Assembly (NCBI GenBank): GCA_964441265.1
Contig: CAYYKJ010000007.1
Coordinates: forward strand, 3,235 to 67,234
Direction: 5' to 3'
From: JAFGDH01 sp964441265
Lineage (GTDB): Archaea; Aenigmatarchaeota; Aenigmatarchaeia; QMZP01; QMZT01
DNA: 64,000 nucleotides
Each line of letters opens with the position of its first letter. Position 1 is the first letter of the stretch. Both the position numbers and the translations under genes were made by a program. Positions 40,631 through 49,398 of the stretch are shown one piece after another. A model generated the notes under the pieces. That model had not been told where the DNA came from. It searched no databases and saw only the letters and a program-made list of their open reading frames with translations.

Positions 40631-42994
40631 TTATACGACTGCGCCTTTGTACTGGTCGCCTGACAGTGTAGCCATCTTGCTCGGCTTTATCACGTAGTTA
40701 CCGATGAGGTCCCTAGTGTCAGCCGCCTGGTTACCTGCCACGATGAGCGCTTTCTGACCAGAACCGAACACGTCCTCTACGACCTCTATAAGGCCATTGC
40801 CCGACGTCTTGAGCGTGTCGTCCTCGAACCATGCTGTGCATGCGTCGGAGACGTTCCACTCGGTGTTGAGCAATTCCTTTACCAGAGTGTTTGCGCAGGG
40901 TCCGCCAACAAGGATAAGGTCCTTGTTAAGGGTGCTGGTCTGAGTTATCTCGCTCGGGAATTTGGCAACCGGGTTGGTTATTGGAACAGCTTCGCTGTAT
41001 GTTCCTCCTGACGTTCCGCCAGTCGTGGATATCACCGGATCCGTCCCTATGGCTACGTTCGCGTATGCCGGCCTTGTTCCTGGGTAGTACAGAGTCATCT
41101 TGTCGGAGTCGGTGTCTCTCTCTATGAAGGTACCGTAGTTGGATACGGCCCTGTAGAGCTTCTCTGTCCCGACCTGGTTCTCTGTCGGACCTGATGCCAT
41201 TGTTACTGTGGCGATTTCCTGTGTGCTTCCGTCCCAGTTAGCAAGGAACTTCAGGGCCTGCCCTGAAGGCTCGTTTCCGCTGATGGAATACAACGGGCTC
41301 TCCGTGAAGGTCATGTTACCTACCTGGCTGAGGTCGATCTTTCCCTGTTCTTTCGTGTAAAGGTACACGTTCTCGTTGTCCACGATCGAACCGTTGCCGT
41401 TGAGGTCAACAGCTACCTCGTGAGAGGTGTCGTTGTATTTCAATACGAACTGGTTCGCACCCACTATCAGGTTACCGTCATACAGGTTTGATGAACCGGT
41501 GTATGCGACCTCGTATTCGTCACCGCTTCCAAGATCCGTGAAAGTGAGGATCTTGTTGGTGTCGTCGTACGAGGAGTACCTGAGCAGGTACGATTTCTTG
41601 TCCTTGTCGAGTCCGAAGTACTCGTATCTGGCTATCCAGTCAGCGTCTGCCGGGACCGATATGTTGGGCTCCTGAACGTGGAACGCTTTTGAACCGTCCC
41701 CGTACTTCCAGCCCGAGCTGTAATAGAACACGTCTTTTGCGTATTCCGTGCTGTCGTCGTTCGTGAAGGTCAGTTTCACCTTGGTCGTACCGTCCTTCGC
41801 GAAGACAACCTTGTCCCTGTCGCTGCCTGTAAGTGCTGGTGTCATGCCTTCGAGCGCATACTTGAAGTTACCGAACAGCGGGTCCGTGTGGGAAGTCCCA
41901 TCCGTGAGGTAGACTGTGTCTTCCGGAGCGACAGAGAATGTTAGCGAGTTTATCTCTGCGTTCTGCGTGCCGCCCTGTACGAAGTCTACGCTGGAACTCG
42001 TCATAAGGTCGTCGTTCTTTTTGACGGAGTTGTCAGTATCTGACAGCTCGATCTTGTCGCTCCCTATGAAAAGCTCCACCGAACCGCTTGACTGGTCGGC
42101 TCCGGTGTACACAAGGCTTACCTGGCTGACGTATACGTTTGTGCTAATGCCAGATGCCAGTGTGTATGAATTACCGGAAGCCCATCCGTACGTCGGCGGA
42201 TTGGCTCCGTTTACCTGCACGTATGCCGTTGTTCCTGCACTGTCCCAACCGACAAGGCTGAGCGTGTAGTCGGTACCTCCGACCGTGACCGTTTCCTCAT
42301 CTCCTGAGCCCGAAAGCGTAACGGTCTGAGCGCCGCTGGCCGCGTAAAGGGTCAGGGATGTGTTCGTCGGGTTCGGACCTATCTTGTATTCAGTGCCGAA
42401 CATTTCTACTGACTTATCTTCGGCATCCGAAGGGTTCAGTCCGCCGAGGAAGATCACTTTCAGATCGTATGTGGTCGAGGTGTCGAACTTCACGTTGAGC
42501 ACCGGCTCATCCCAGTCGTCCGGACTCTCGTCATAAAGGACCTTGTGGGTTCCGAGGTTAACCAACTGAAGGTAGTTGACGCTCGGGTTCGTCTGAACGC
42601 TGCCCTTTGCAAGCATGTCGGGCATTTCAGAGTCCGTAAGGCTTGTCTTTATGGTCGAGAAGGCCAGATTAAGGTACGGGTAGTCGCTGGCGCTCTTCAA
42701 CAGTATTCCGTTGGTAACTGATGTCTCCCCTGATGTCGAAGGGATCGATTTCTCTTCGACTGCGTAGTTTGAAACCAGGCTTGCCGCGATGTCTGCTGCA
42801 CCCACCACATCTGTGGTGTCAACACCGGAACCAACCACTATGGCTGGTGATGTAAGTGTGCTTGTGGCAGAATCGGCCACCACGTATGGTGAAAGACCCT
42901 GGTCCAGGGTAGTTGCTGCAAAGGCTCCGAAAGCCAGTGTTGCTCCTGCTGCTATTGTTGCCAAACCTCCTGCGATTAATTGCTTGATTTTCAT
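40631..42994 (-). CDS. S-layer protein
   Basis: 787 residues. N-terminal signal peptide (MKIKQLIAGGLATIAAGATLAFGAFAA, cleavage likely after AFAA at about 27). The segment SPAIVVGSGVDTTDVVGAADIAASL resembles the S-layer N-terminal domain, and the C-terminus (LILVGGPCANTLVKEL ... KALIVAGNQAADTRDLIGNY) the S-layer C-terminal domain. The middle is beta-rich, with many Ser, Thr and Asn sequons. It forms the outer lattice of the cell and is a likely acceptor for the adjacent glycosylation enzymes. A strong RBS, strong TATA box and hairpin leader point to high expression. Codon use is more uniform than in neighbours. Confidence 0.88.
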   Translation of the reverse strand: MKIKQLIAGGLATIAAGATLAFGAFAATTLDQGLSPYVVADSATSTLTSPAIVVGSGVDTTDVVGAADIAASLVSNYAVEEKSIPSTSGETSVTNGILLKSASDYPYLNLAFSTIKTSLTDSEMPDMLAKGSVQTNPSVNYLQLVNLGTHKVLYDESPDDWDEPVLNVKFDTSTTYDLKVIFLGGLNPSDAEDKSVEMFGTEYKIGPNPTNTSLTLYAASGAQTVTLSGSGDEETVTVGGTDYTLSLVGWDSAGTTAYVQVNGANPPTYGWASGNSYTLASGISTNVYVSQVSLVYTGADQSSGSVELFIGSDKIELSDTDNSVKKNDDLMTSSSVDFVQGGTQNAEINSLTFSVAPEDTVYLTDGTSHTDPLFGNFKYALEGMTPALTGSDRDKVVFAKDGTTKVKLTFTNDDSTEYAKDVFYYSSGWKYGDGSKAFHVQEPNISVPADADWIARYEYFGLDKDKKSYLLRYSSYDDTNKILTFTDLGSGDEYEVAYTGSSNLYDGNLIVGANQFVLKYNDTSHEVAVDLNGNGSIVDNENVYLYTKEQGKIDLSQVGNMTFTESPLYSISGNEPSGQALKFLANWDGSTQEIATVTMASGPTENQVGTEKLYRAVSNYGTFIERDTDSDKMTLYYPGTRPAYANVAIGTDPVISTTGGTSGGTYSEAVPITNPVAKFPSEITQTSTLNKDLILVGGPCANTLVKELLNTEWNVSDACTAWFEDDTLKTSGNGLIEVVEDVFGSGQKALIVAGNQAADTRDLIGNYVIKPSKMATLSGDQYKGAVV

Positions 42995-43000
42995 ATCATA

Positions 43001-43075
43001 TCTCCTCCTATGTTATATTTTGAGCCCTATGGGCTCTTCGTGATAAATTGTTTGTTCGATGGGGTATATATAACT
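43001..43075 (-). promoter_or_regulatory. Promoter and leader of the S-layer gene
   Basis: TATA box TTATATATA (43065-43073, minus strand), a leader hairpin GAGCCC-ATA-GGGCTC (43022-43036), and a strong ribosome-binding site AGGAGGAGA (43001-43009) just before ATG 42994. The hairpin may stabilise the mRNA. Confidence 0.65.
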
Positions 43076-43203
43076 TCATTGAAACAGTTATATGGACCGT
43101 TCCATCTGGATTTAATAATATTTATATGGACTCATAATAGTTTTTTTGATGTTTTAATTGTTCCAAAAAGATTTAAAATCCTTTTTTGGCTATTTAATAG
43201 ATT

Positions 43204-44058
43204 TTAAACTATTATTAGTATTATATCTCCGATTAAAAACGTTATTATCGTGGTGAGCAGGAAAACAGGAGCGAACCGGACACCCTCTTTTATACACACG
43301 AACTTCCTGTTCTTTCGTATCTTTTCCACCTCCTCCTTTTCGAGTCCTCTCCACTTGTCATCGAGGACAACGTCCCCCTCCCTGAGTTCTGAGACGGGAA
43401 TCCTCTTCTTGAACATGTCCTTCTCTATCAACCTGGCGTAACTCGTGAAAATGAGTATGAAAGAAAGCAGGAAGGGAAGCATTAGCATGGTGGGCATTGA
43501 GGCGGGGGGTATGCCGAAAGTAATCGAAAGGTACATCACGGAAAGATAGCTGCCCAGGAAAAATACCGCCACGAAAAATCCGTATCTCTTTGAATCATTT
43601 CTGATTTCCCTGAGGAAGGATTTCCTGAGCTTTCTGCTTCTGTATCCCAGTAAGAGGGAATAGCATATCAGGTAGAAGAGCGAAACGAAGAGGAAGTTCA
43701 GGAGGAGGGCCAGCGGAAGGTTGAACGTCACCGGGACCTCGAATCCCGTCATGTCAGGGAAGAGGAATCCCATCGCTCCGAGGAGCCACGCATCTCCGTC
43801 TCCCCACTGCTTGAGGAAATACATGACCAGACCAAGCCCCAGGAACAGGCAGCCCACCATCACAGAATTCGCCAGCAGGGAGAAGTCGGAGTAGAGGAAA
43901 GAGAATACCGCCCTCGCCGCCAGGGCCGAGATTATCATGGAATACGGGAGCCAGTCGGGGAATTCCGTATACCTGAGATCCCAGTAGCTCCCAGCCGAAA
44001 ACCCGGCCAAACCGATTATCAAGGACACTATCCAGAGCATAATAATATATGACTGCAT
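43204..44058 (-). CDS. Prepilin/preflagellin-type peptidase (A24 family)
   Basis: 284 residues, about seven helices. Two catalytic Asp contexts are present: AGSYWDLRYTEFPDWL (Asp at about residue 27) and KQWGDGDAWLLGA (GxGD motif, about residue 90). The enzyme cleaves class III signal peptides of archaellin- and pilin-like proteins on the cytoplasmic side. A longer C-terminal cytoplasmic portion (SELREGDVVLDDKWRG) resembles other archaeal members. No pilin gene is adjacent. Confidence 0.85.
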   Translation of the reverse strand: MQSYIIMLWIVSLIIGLAGFSAGSYWDLRYTEFPDWLPYSMIISALAARAVFSFLYSDFSLLANSVMVGCLFLGLGLVMYFLKQWGDGDAWLLGAMGFLFPDMTGFEVPVTFNLPLALLLNFLFVSLFYLICYSLLLGYRSRKLRKSFLREIRNDSKRYGFFVAVFFLGSYLSVMYLSITFGIPPASMPTMLMLPFLLSFILIFTSYARLIEKDMFKKRIPVSELREGDVVLDDKWRGLEKEEVEKIRKNRKFVCIKEGVRFAPVFLLTTIITFLIGDIILIIV

Positions 44059-44076
44059 CTGAATAAATGTTTTAGA

Positions 44077-44916
44077 TCATTCGAGACGTTTTTCGTATTC
44101 TTCTATAAACGTATCGAATTCTTTTTGATCGAATGTTTCCTTCCATGGCGGTTTCAAATTATCTTTATAATTTACAAATCTTTCCAGTTCTTTCATTCTA
44201 GATTCCCAGTTCAATTTACTTGGTTTAAGGTGCCTGTCCACAAGCTCCCAGTCCAGTATCATAATGCCGAAGGGATTATTTTTTTCGGGCCTCATGAGGT
44301 AAACATTTCCGGGGTGGAAATCCCTTTGAAGAATTCCCTTTTCATCCATGGTACCGTGCATCTTTATCATTGTCTCAGAAAGAGGTTCGATTACAATCCT
44401 TTTCATTTCTTCGGATGAGAGATTCACATGACCCTTTGTTTTAAGGAAATCGTCTAGGAACGATCCCGGTGGGTATTGTCTCATGACAATGTAAAAATTT
44501 GGAGATTCGTGTAAATTTAGTCCTGATAATATCACTTCAGAAGAAGTTCTTATCAATCTCAAATTGTGTACGTTAGAGGAAGAATATATTTCATTGAGTC
44601 CCCTTTCCTCTACCATCTTCTCTTTGTCTTTTCTTGTAATATCGTGCATCAAGTCAATGTTCTTGGCGGGTTCCATTCTCTTGATATATAAGTTCCTGTT
44701 ACCTTTCCTCCATTCTAGTATGGTCGACCTGTCACCTTCATAGACAGTCCGTTTTATTTCCCCTGTTTTTATTTTTTCTTCCAAAAACCCTCTCGGGTTC
44801 CTTTTGAAATCAATCGGTAACTTGAAATCAATTATTGGATTATATATTTCTCTGCCCAATTTCAGATGTCCATAACTTTCTAGTACATCTTTTTTGTGAA
44901 ATTTTGTTTTTTCCAT
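44077..44916 (-). CDS. Protein kinase-like/aminoglycoside phosphotransferase-like protein
   Basis: About 279 residues from MEKTKFHKK. The catalytic loop reads LQRDFHPGNVYLM (HxDxxxxN pattern read as D-F-H-P-G-N) and the metal-binding loop ILDWEL, as in kinase-like APH and lipopolysaccharide kinases. A beta-rich N-lobe with LYIKRMEP provides a probable ATP-binding Lys. It is A/T-rich compared with both neighbours. Substrate unknown. Confidence 0.65.
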   Translation of the reverse strand: MEKTKFHKKDVLESYGHLKLGREIYNPIIDFKLPIDFKRNPRGFLEEKIKTGEIKRTVYEGDRSTILEWRKGNRNLYIKRMEPAKNIDLMHDITRKDKEKMVEERGLNEIYSSSNVHNLRLIRTSSEVILSGLNLHESPNFYIVMRQYPPGSFLDDFLKTKGHVNLSSEEMKRIVIEPLSETMIKMHGTMDEKGILQRDFHPGNVYLMRPEKNNPFGIMILDWELVDRHLKPSKLNWESRMKELERFVNYKDNLKPPWKETFDQKEFDTFIEEYEKRLE

Positions 44917-44976
44917 AACCAAATAAGCAAAAGTTTATTTATAAATGGTTACTATTTAGTAGTTATTTTTTATAAT

Positions 44977-44996
44977 TCGCATATAAATTTAAAGAT
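44977..44996 (+). promoter_or_regulatory. Promoter of tRNA-Pro
   Basis: CATATAAATTTAAAG lies about 25-40 nt before the tRNA start at 45020. Confidence 0.5.
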
Positions 44997-45042
44997 TAGA
45001 ATAAAGAAATTGATAACACGGGGTTATGGTGTAGCTTGGTCT

Positions 45043-45071
45043 AGCTGATCCCTGGTGGGACAGGCGCCAAA
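45043..45071 (+). other. tRNA-Pro D-loop intron, BHB type, 29 nt
   Basis: The join gives TTGGTCT|AGCATCGG. The central helix is TGGT (45037-45040) with GCCA (45066-45069), the bulges are CTA and AAA, and the inner hairpin is TCCC/GGGA. Smallest intron in the window. Confidence 0.88.
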
Positions 45072-45088
45072 AGCATCGGAGCTTCGGG

Positions 45089-45121
45089 CCAATTCCGCTC
45101 TAACGGGCGGGATAGCGAAAC
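45089..45121 (+). other. tRNA-Pro anticodon-loop intron (37/38), BHB type, 33 nt
   Basis: The join gives TTCGGG|GGCTTC. The central helix is TTCG (45083-45086) with CGAA (45116-45119), and the bulges are GGC and ACG. Confidence 0.85.
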
Positions 45122-45142
45122 GGCTTCAGACCTGGGTTCAAA

Positions 45143-45198
45143 AGCGCGGTAATCGAAACAACTGTTTCCGCGGGGAATATTCCCGCCTGCGCGGACAT
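45143..45198 (+). other. tRNA-Pro T-loop intron, relaxed BHB, 56 nt
   Basis: The join gives TTCAAA|TCCCAG. The inner stem is GCGC/GCGC; the central helix has only two good pairs, so this is a relaxed motif, but the site equals that in tRNA-Ala and tRNA-Lys. Confidence 0.78.
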
Positions 45199-45237
45199 TC
45201 CCAGTAACCCCATTAGAAAGCATTTATTCACGGTGAT

Positions 45238-45357
45238 TTAGAACAGGCCCTTGATGAAGAGCACCGTGGTCACCAGGACGGTGAAGCATATGAGGAAGAA
45301 AGCCCCCTGAATGAATGCCATCCTCATGAATTCGTTTTCGGTTTTTATTTTTTCCAT
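45238..45357 (-). CDS. Tiny single-helix membrane protein
   Basis: 39 residues: a charged N-terminus (MEKIKTENEFMRM), then a hydrophobic stretch (FIQGAFFLICFTVLVTTVLF) and IKGLF. Good codon structure and an ATG 76 nt downstream of EF-2 support it, but no family can be named. Confidence 0.4.
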   Translation of the reverse strand: MEKIKTENEFMRMAFIQGAFFLICFTVLVTTVLFIKGLF

Positions 45358-45433
45358 AGAAACCATTCCTGTAGGATTATGGTATTGTATCCCAAGAATA
45401 TATGATGCTCCTAAAAAAATATTTTTTTTAAAA

Positions 45434-47608
45434 TTATTCTATTCCCTTCCGGGACTTTATCTGGTTTATCACCTTCTGCTCCAGGTCCTTGGTGAGCGGC
45501 TCGTGTATGACGTCTATCAGCCAGTAGAATCCGAGTCCGGAAGTAGAGGACTTCAGAGATGAGTTGAAACCGAACATGTCCGCCACCGGAAGCTTGGCCT
45601 TTATGGTGGTGGTCCCCCTCTCGTCCTTCATTTCGAGTATCTGTCCCCTCCTGTTCTGGACCTCCTTCATGGCCCCGCTGACCTGCTCCGTGGGGACGTC
45701 TATCCTTATTATCTGTTTCGGCTCGAGTATGTACGCCCCGGCCTTTATCATGGCGTTCCTCATTGCCGACCTGGTGGCGGGTATCACCTGGGCGGGACCC
45801 CTGTGTATGGCATCCTCGTGGAGCTTCGCGTCCACGATCTTGATTTTGACGCCGGTGCAGGGCTCCCTTGCCAGAGGACCCTCGCTCATGGCCTCGGTGA
45901 AGGACTGCTTGAGCATCTCCATCACCTCGAGTATGGCCTGAACCCCCCTGGTCATGTCTATGAATATGCATTTGTTGTGAATGAGCTTGATCTTCTTGGA
46001 CTCGTCCCTGTCGAATCCCAGCTCAACCAGCTGGTCCTGAAGTTCGACCATCTTCTTTTTCACTTCCATGTCCTGGATTTCCCCTCTCATCATCGCCTGG
46101 TAGACCTTCGGTTCGAGCGGCTCCGCGACCATGTAGAACCTGTTGTGCTTGTTGGGCGATTTCCCCTCCACGGGGGACGGGGTCATGGATTTCACGGATT
46201 CCCTGTATATGACTATGGGAGAGGAAACGTCGACGTCTATGTTCTCTTCCTTCAGCGGCCTCTCTATCTTTGCGTTTATGTGTAGCTCTCCCAGGCCGGA
46301 GACCAGGTATTCGCCTGTCTCCTCGTTTATCTTGACTTCAAGGGTAGGGTCTTCCTTTCCGGTCCTTCTGAGGAACTCGATGAGCTTGGAGAGCTGCTTG
46401 GGGCTCTTGGGCTCTATGGCCTTGGTCACCACGGGCTCGAATATGTGCCTTATGGACTCGAAACTGGGCATTTCGTTGTCCGGATCGCTTATGGTTTCCC
46501 CGGAGTATGCCTCCTTCAGTCCCACTATACCGACTATGTTGCCCGCATCCACTTCCTCCATGTTGACCCTCTGCTGGCCCTTGTAAACGGAAACCTGCTG
46601 GAGCTTTTGCGTCTGTTTGCTCCCGACAAGCAGGACCTCTTGGCCGGTCTTCATCTTCCCGGAGAATATCCTCACCGTGGCCACGTAACCGGCATGCGGG
46701 TCGGGGTAAAGTTTGGTCACGACTCCCGCCAGCTTACCGTCAGGATCGCATTTCATCATGTCCTTGGCAACTTCTGATTCGTTGCTCCCGGGCCATATCT
46801 TCGGGATCCTGTAGGCCTGGGATTCGAGAGGATCGGGGAGGTGCTTGATGACCATGTTGAGGACTATCTCGTGAAGGGGGGCTTTCTCTGCCAGCTCCTT
46901 CTCCCCCTCCGCCCCCTTCTCGGTCATCTCTATTATGTCCTTGAAGCTCATCCCCGTCTTCTTCATGAAGGGTATTGAGATGGCCCAGTTCTTCACGGCG
47001 GATCCGAATGCAACGCCGCCGTCGTTGACGCTGACCATCCATTTGTTCTTGTATTCCTTCTCGGCGTATTTCTGTATGAGCATGTTGACTTCGGTTATTA
47101 TCTTCTTGAACTTTTCCTGCATATCCTCGGGTGTCAGCTTTAGCTCCTTTATCAGCCTGTCCACCTTGTTTATGAAAAGTATCGGCTTCACCCGCTCCTT
47201 GAGGGCCTGCCTGATGACCGTTTCGGTCTGGGGCATGCACCCCTCCACGGCGTCTGTGACCACCACAACGCCGTCGACGGCCCTCATTGCCCTGGTGACA
47301 TCTCCCCCGAAGTCCACGTGGCCTGGGGTGTCTATGAGGTTGATGAGATACTTTTGTCCCTCCCAGTCGTGCACCATTGATACGTTTGCAGAATAAATCG
47401 TTATTCCCCTTTCCTGTTCCTGCTCCACGAAATCCATCGCCAGCTGCTGGCCGGCAAGTTCGCTGGATATCATGCCGGCTCCCGCTAGCAGGTTGTCGGA
47501 AAGGGTGGTTTTTCCGTGATCTATATGGGCCACTATTCCTATGTTTCTGATCTGCTCGGGCTTCCTCATCAGTTCCTTGACGAGAAGATTCATGTTTTCC
47601 TTGGTCAT
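45434..47608 (-). CDS. Elongation factor 2
   Basis: 724 residues. The G domain has IVAHIDHGKTTL (P-loop), RGITI (switch I), DTPGH and NKVDR. The diphthamide His lies in DAIHRGPAQVIPATRS (about residue 590), and DphB is encoded at 59450. EF-2 drives translocation on the ribosome. It is the last gene of the eL30-NusA-uS12-uS7-EF-2 str-type operon, and the start ATG at 47608 is preceded by an A/T-rich gap. Confidence 0.97.
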   Translation of the reverse strand: MTKENMNLLVKELMRKPEQIRNIGIVAHIDHGKTTLSDNLLAGAGMISSELAGQQLAMDFVEQEQERGITIYSANVSMVHDWEGQKYLINLIDTPGHVDFGGDVTRAMRAVDGVVVVTDAVEGCMPQTETVIRQALKERVKPILFINKVDRLIKELKLTPEDMQEKFKKIITEVNMLIQKYAEKEYKNKWMVSVNDGGVAFGSAVKNWAISIPFMKKTGMSFKDIIEMTEKGAEGEKELAEKAPLHEIVLNMVIKHLPDPLESQAYRIPKIWPGSNESEVAKDMMKCDPDGKLAGVVTKLYPDPHAGYVATVRIFSGKMKTGQEVLLVGSKQTQKLQQVSVYKGQQRVNMEEVDAGNIVGIVGLKEAYSGETISDPDNEMPSFESIRHIFEPVVTKAIEPKSPKQLSKLIEFLRRTGKEDPTLEVKINEETGEYLVSGLGELHINAKIERPLKEENIDVDVSSPIVIYRESVKSMTPSPVEGKSPNKHNRFYMVAEPLEPKVYQAMMRGEIQDMEVKKKMVELQDQLVELGFDRDESKKIKLIHNKCIFIDMTRGVQAILEVMEMLKQSFTEAMSEGPLAREPCTGVKIKIVDAKLHEDAIHRGPAQVIPATRSAMRNAMIKAGAYILEPKQIIRIDVPTEQVSGAMKEVQNRRGQILEMKDERGTTTIKAKLPVADMFGFNSSLKSSTSGLGFYWLIDVIHEPLTKDLEQKVINQIKSRKGIE

Positions 47609-47686
47609 TTCAAATCACAATTTCTTTAATTTGTAGATAATATATATAAATGTTAGCAGCGAGAATCAGCAGGCGTCCGGGAAGGA

Positions 47687-48286
47687 TTATCTTGCCCCTT
47701 CTGCTTCCCTCTCTATGCGGCTCCTCTCCCTCACCACCGGATTTTTCTGGTCGTTGTTGGCAATCGCTATCAGCTCGTCAGCGATGACCTCAGGGAACTT
47801 CTTCTTTTTCTGGAAAGAGGAAGCGAAAATGTTCTGCGCTATCAGGCGGAGCGAGATGTCCAGCCTTCTCTGGGGCGTGGTTATTACGGCCTTCCTGGCT
47901 ATTATACCCCCGAGACGGTAGCCCATTACCTCCTCGAGCAGCGCCCCGTTCTCGACTGCCTCCACCAGGACCTGCACCGGATTTTTTTTCGTTTTCTTGT
48001 ATATTGTCTCAAAGGCTTCCTTGACCGCGAGGTAGACGTTCTGGTACCCTCCGGTTACATGCCTGGAGGTGATCTTGTGCCTTTTTCCCCTGTGGCCGGG
48101 GACCCTCAGCTTGTTTATCAGCCTCTCCACTATGCTCATCTGTTTCTTGTGTATGGAGGGGGTTATCAGTTTTCCCGATGATTTTGGCACTATGAAAGGC
48201 CTGACGTTGACGTATCTTTTCAGTCCCGGGTCATTTACCTTGACGCCGGAGACGTCCCACCGGTTGAAAAGCAGAATCTTGTCCAT
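47687..48286 (-). CDS. rps7: Ribosomal protein uS7
   Basis: 199 residues. RPFIVPKSSGK, KHKITSRHVTGGYQNVY-like text (KRHKITSRHVTGG), NPVQVLVEAVENGALLEEV and the C-terminal NNDQKNPVVRERSRIEREAEGAR identify archaeal uS7. Adjacent to uS12 (1-nt gap). Confidence 0.94.
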   Translation of the reverse strand: MDKILLFNRWDVSGVKVNDPGLKRYVNVRPFIVPKSSGKLITPSIHKKQMSIVERLINKLRVPGHRGKRHKITSRHVTGGYQNVYLAVKEAFETIYKKTKKNPVQVLVEAVENGALLEEVMGYRLGGIIARKAVITTPQRRLDISLRLIAQNIFASSFQKKKKFPEVIADELIAIANNDQKNPVVRERSRIEREAEGAR

Positions 48287-48287
48287 T

Positions 48288-48719
48288 TTATCCTTCCTTC
48301 TTCTCCTTCTTCCCCTTCCTTATTTCGTCGAGTGATACGCCGTTGACGGCTATGACCTTGTATTTTATGCCGTGCATGGAACCCACAGCTCCTCCCTGGG
48401 ACCCGCCCAGACCCGCTATAAGAACCTCGTCGTGCTCGTCTATGTGCTTTATGGCGCCGGTCTTGGGGACGAAAGCGGTGACGTGTATGCCGTTCTTGAT
48501 TATCTGGCACCTCACGGTCTTTATTATACCCGAGTGGGGCTGCTTCTGCTCGACTCCCTTCTTCTTGAGCACCAGCGCCCTGGCCAGAGGTGATCCCTTC
48601 ATGGGCCTCTCCTGCCACAGTTTCAGCTTCTTTCTCTTGTACTGGTCGGAGTTCCATCTGAACTTCTTCCTCTTCTTCTTCAGGTTCCTTGCGGAAAATT
48701 GTCCTGTCATTTTGATCAC
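48288..48719 (-). CDS. rps12: Ribosomal protein uS12
   Basis: 143 residues. The decoding-site segments KGVEQKQPHSGIIKTVRCQ (conserved PNSA/PHSG loop) and LIAGLGGSQGGAVGSMHGIKYK are typical of archaeal uS12. It overlaps the NusA-like gene by 4 nt. Confidence 0.95.
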   Translation of the reverse strand: MIKMTGQFSARNLKKKRKKFRWNSDQYKRKKLKLWQERPMKGSPLARALVLKKKGVEQKQPHSGIIKTVRCQIIKNGIHVTAFVPKTGAIKHIDEHDEVLIAGLGGSQGGAVGSMHGIKYKVIAVNGVSLDEIRKGKKEKKEG

Positions 48720-49120
48720 TTGAGCTTGAGGTTGTTTATCTTGAAATGCCTCTTGAGGAATTCCCTCACTATCTTTATGTTCCTGCCGTTCCTGCCTATC
48801 ACGGTTGATCTTTCGCTGGCAGGTATGGTTATCACGACCGAATCTCCCTTGATATCAAGGGTCTTGATGCTCGGTATCATGCTCCTGAGCAGTCCCTCGG
48901 GCGTTTCGGCGTACTCGAATATCTTTATGGATTTTCCGAGCGTCCTTTCCACGATCTTTATGGTCGAGCCGTTCTTTCCTATCGCCAGTCCCATCTTTCC
49001 CGGCTCTATGAGGAAATAGGCGCAGTTTTCGTCGATGAGACAGTCCCTCACATGCACGCCGGTTATCTCCTCGAAGGTTCCGACAGCCCTTATGTGCTCG
49101 GTGTTCAGTTTAACTCCCAT
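48716..49120 (-). CDS. nusA: NusA-like KH-domain protein
   Basis: 134 residues with two KH domains: GLAIGKNGSTIKIVERTLGKSI (GxxG at about 50) and STVIGRNGRNIKIVREFLKR (about 112). Archaeal NusA consists only of the two KH domains and binds RNA in transcription termination or antitermination. Standard place between eL30 and uS12. Confidence 0.92.
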   Translation of the reverse strand: MGVKLNTEHIRAVGTFEEITGVHVRDCLIDENCAYFLIEPGKMGLAIGKNGSTIKIVERTLGKSIKIFEYAETPEGLLRSMIPSIKTLDIKGDSVVITIPASERSTVIGRNGRNIKIVREFLKRHFKINNLKLK

Positions 49121-49124
49121 GATT

Positions 49125-49388
49125 TCACTTTTTTATTCCTAGTATTGTCACGTTGAAAGGTTTTCCGCAGAACTCGCCAAGCTGCCGCGAGTTCCCCTTG
49201 AACGTTTCCGATCCGATACCAAAGTTTTTATTATAGTAATTTAAATTCCTTTTCACGCTTTCCGGTGCGTTCGAAGCGTATATTATCAGCTTCAGACCCG
49301 ACTGTTTCGCTGTCCTCTCAACAGCCCGGCTTCCCATCACTGTTTTTCCCTCTTTCATCGCTTCCTTTATGGTTTCCTTTACTTCCAT
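49125..49388 (-). CDS. rpl30e: Ribosomal protein eL30
   Basis: 87 residues. TVMGSRAVERTAKQSGLKLIIYASNAPE and the C-terminal NSRQLGEFCGKPFNVTILGI are characteristic of eL30 (L7Ae/L30e fold), a little shorter than usual. In most archaea it follows RNA polymerase genes; here it follows uS8. Confidence 0.92.
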   Translation of the reverse strand: MEVKETIKEAMKEGKTVMGSRAVERTAKQSGLKLIIYASNAPESVKRNLNYYNKNFGIGSETFKGNSRQLGEFCGKPFNVTILGIKK

Positions 49389-49398
49389 GAAATTTCAC

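Larger units (their letters stand above)
45020..45212 (+). tRNA. tRNA-Pro (CGG) with three introns
   Basis: Acceptor GGGGTTA (45020-45026) pairs with TAACCCC (45205-45211), discriminator A45212. Removing introns 45043-45071, 45089-45121 and 45143-45198 leaves 75 nt, with anticodon arm GGAGC-TTCGGGG-GCTTC (anticodon CGG) and T-arm CTGGG-TTCAAAT-CCCAG. The D-arm GTG...CAT with AGCTTGGTCTAG is typical of tRNA-Pro. Confidence 0.92.
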
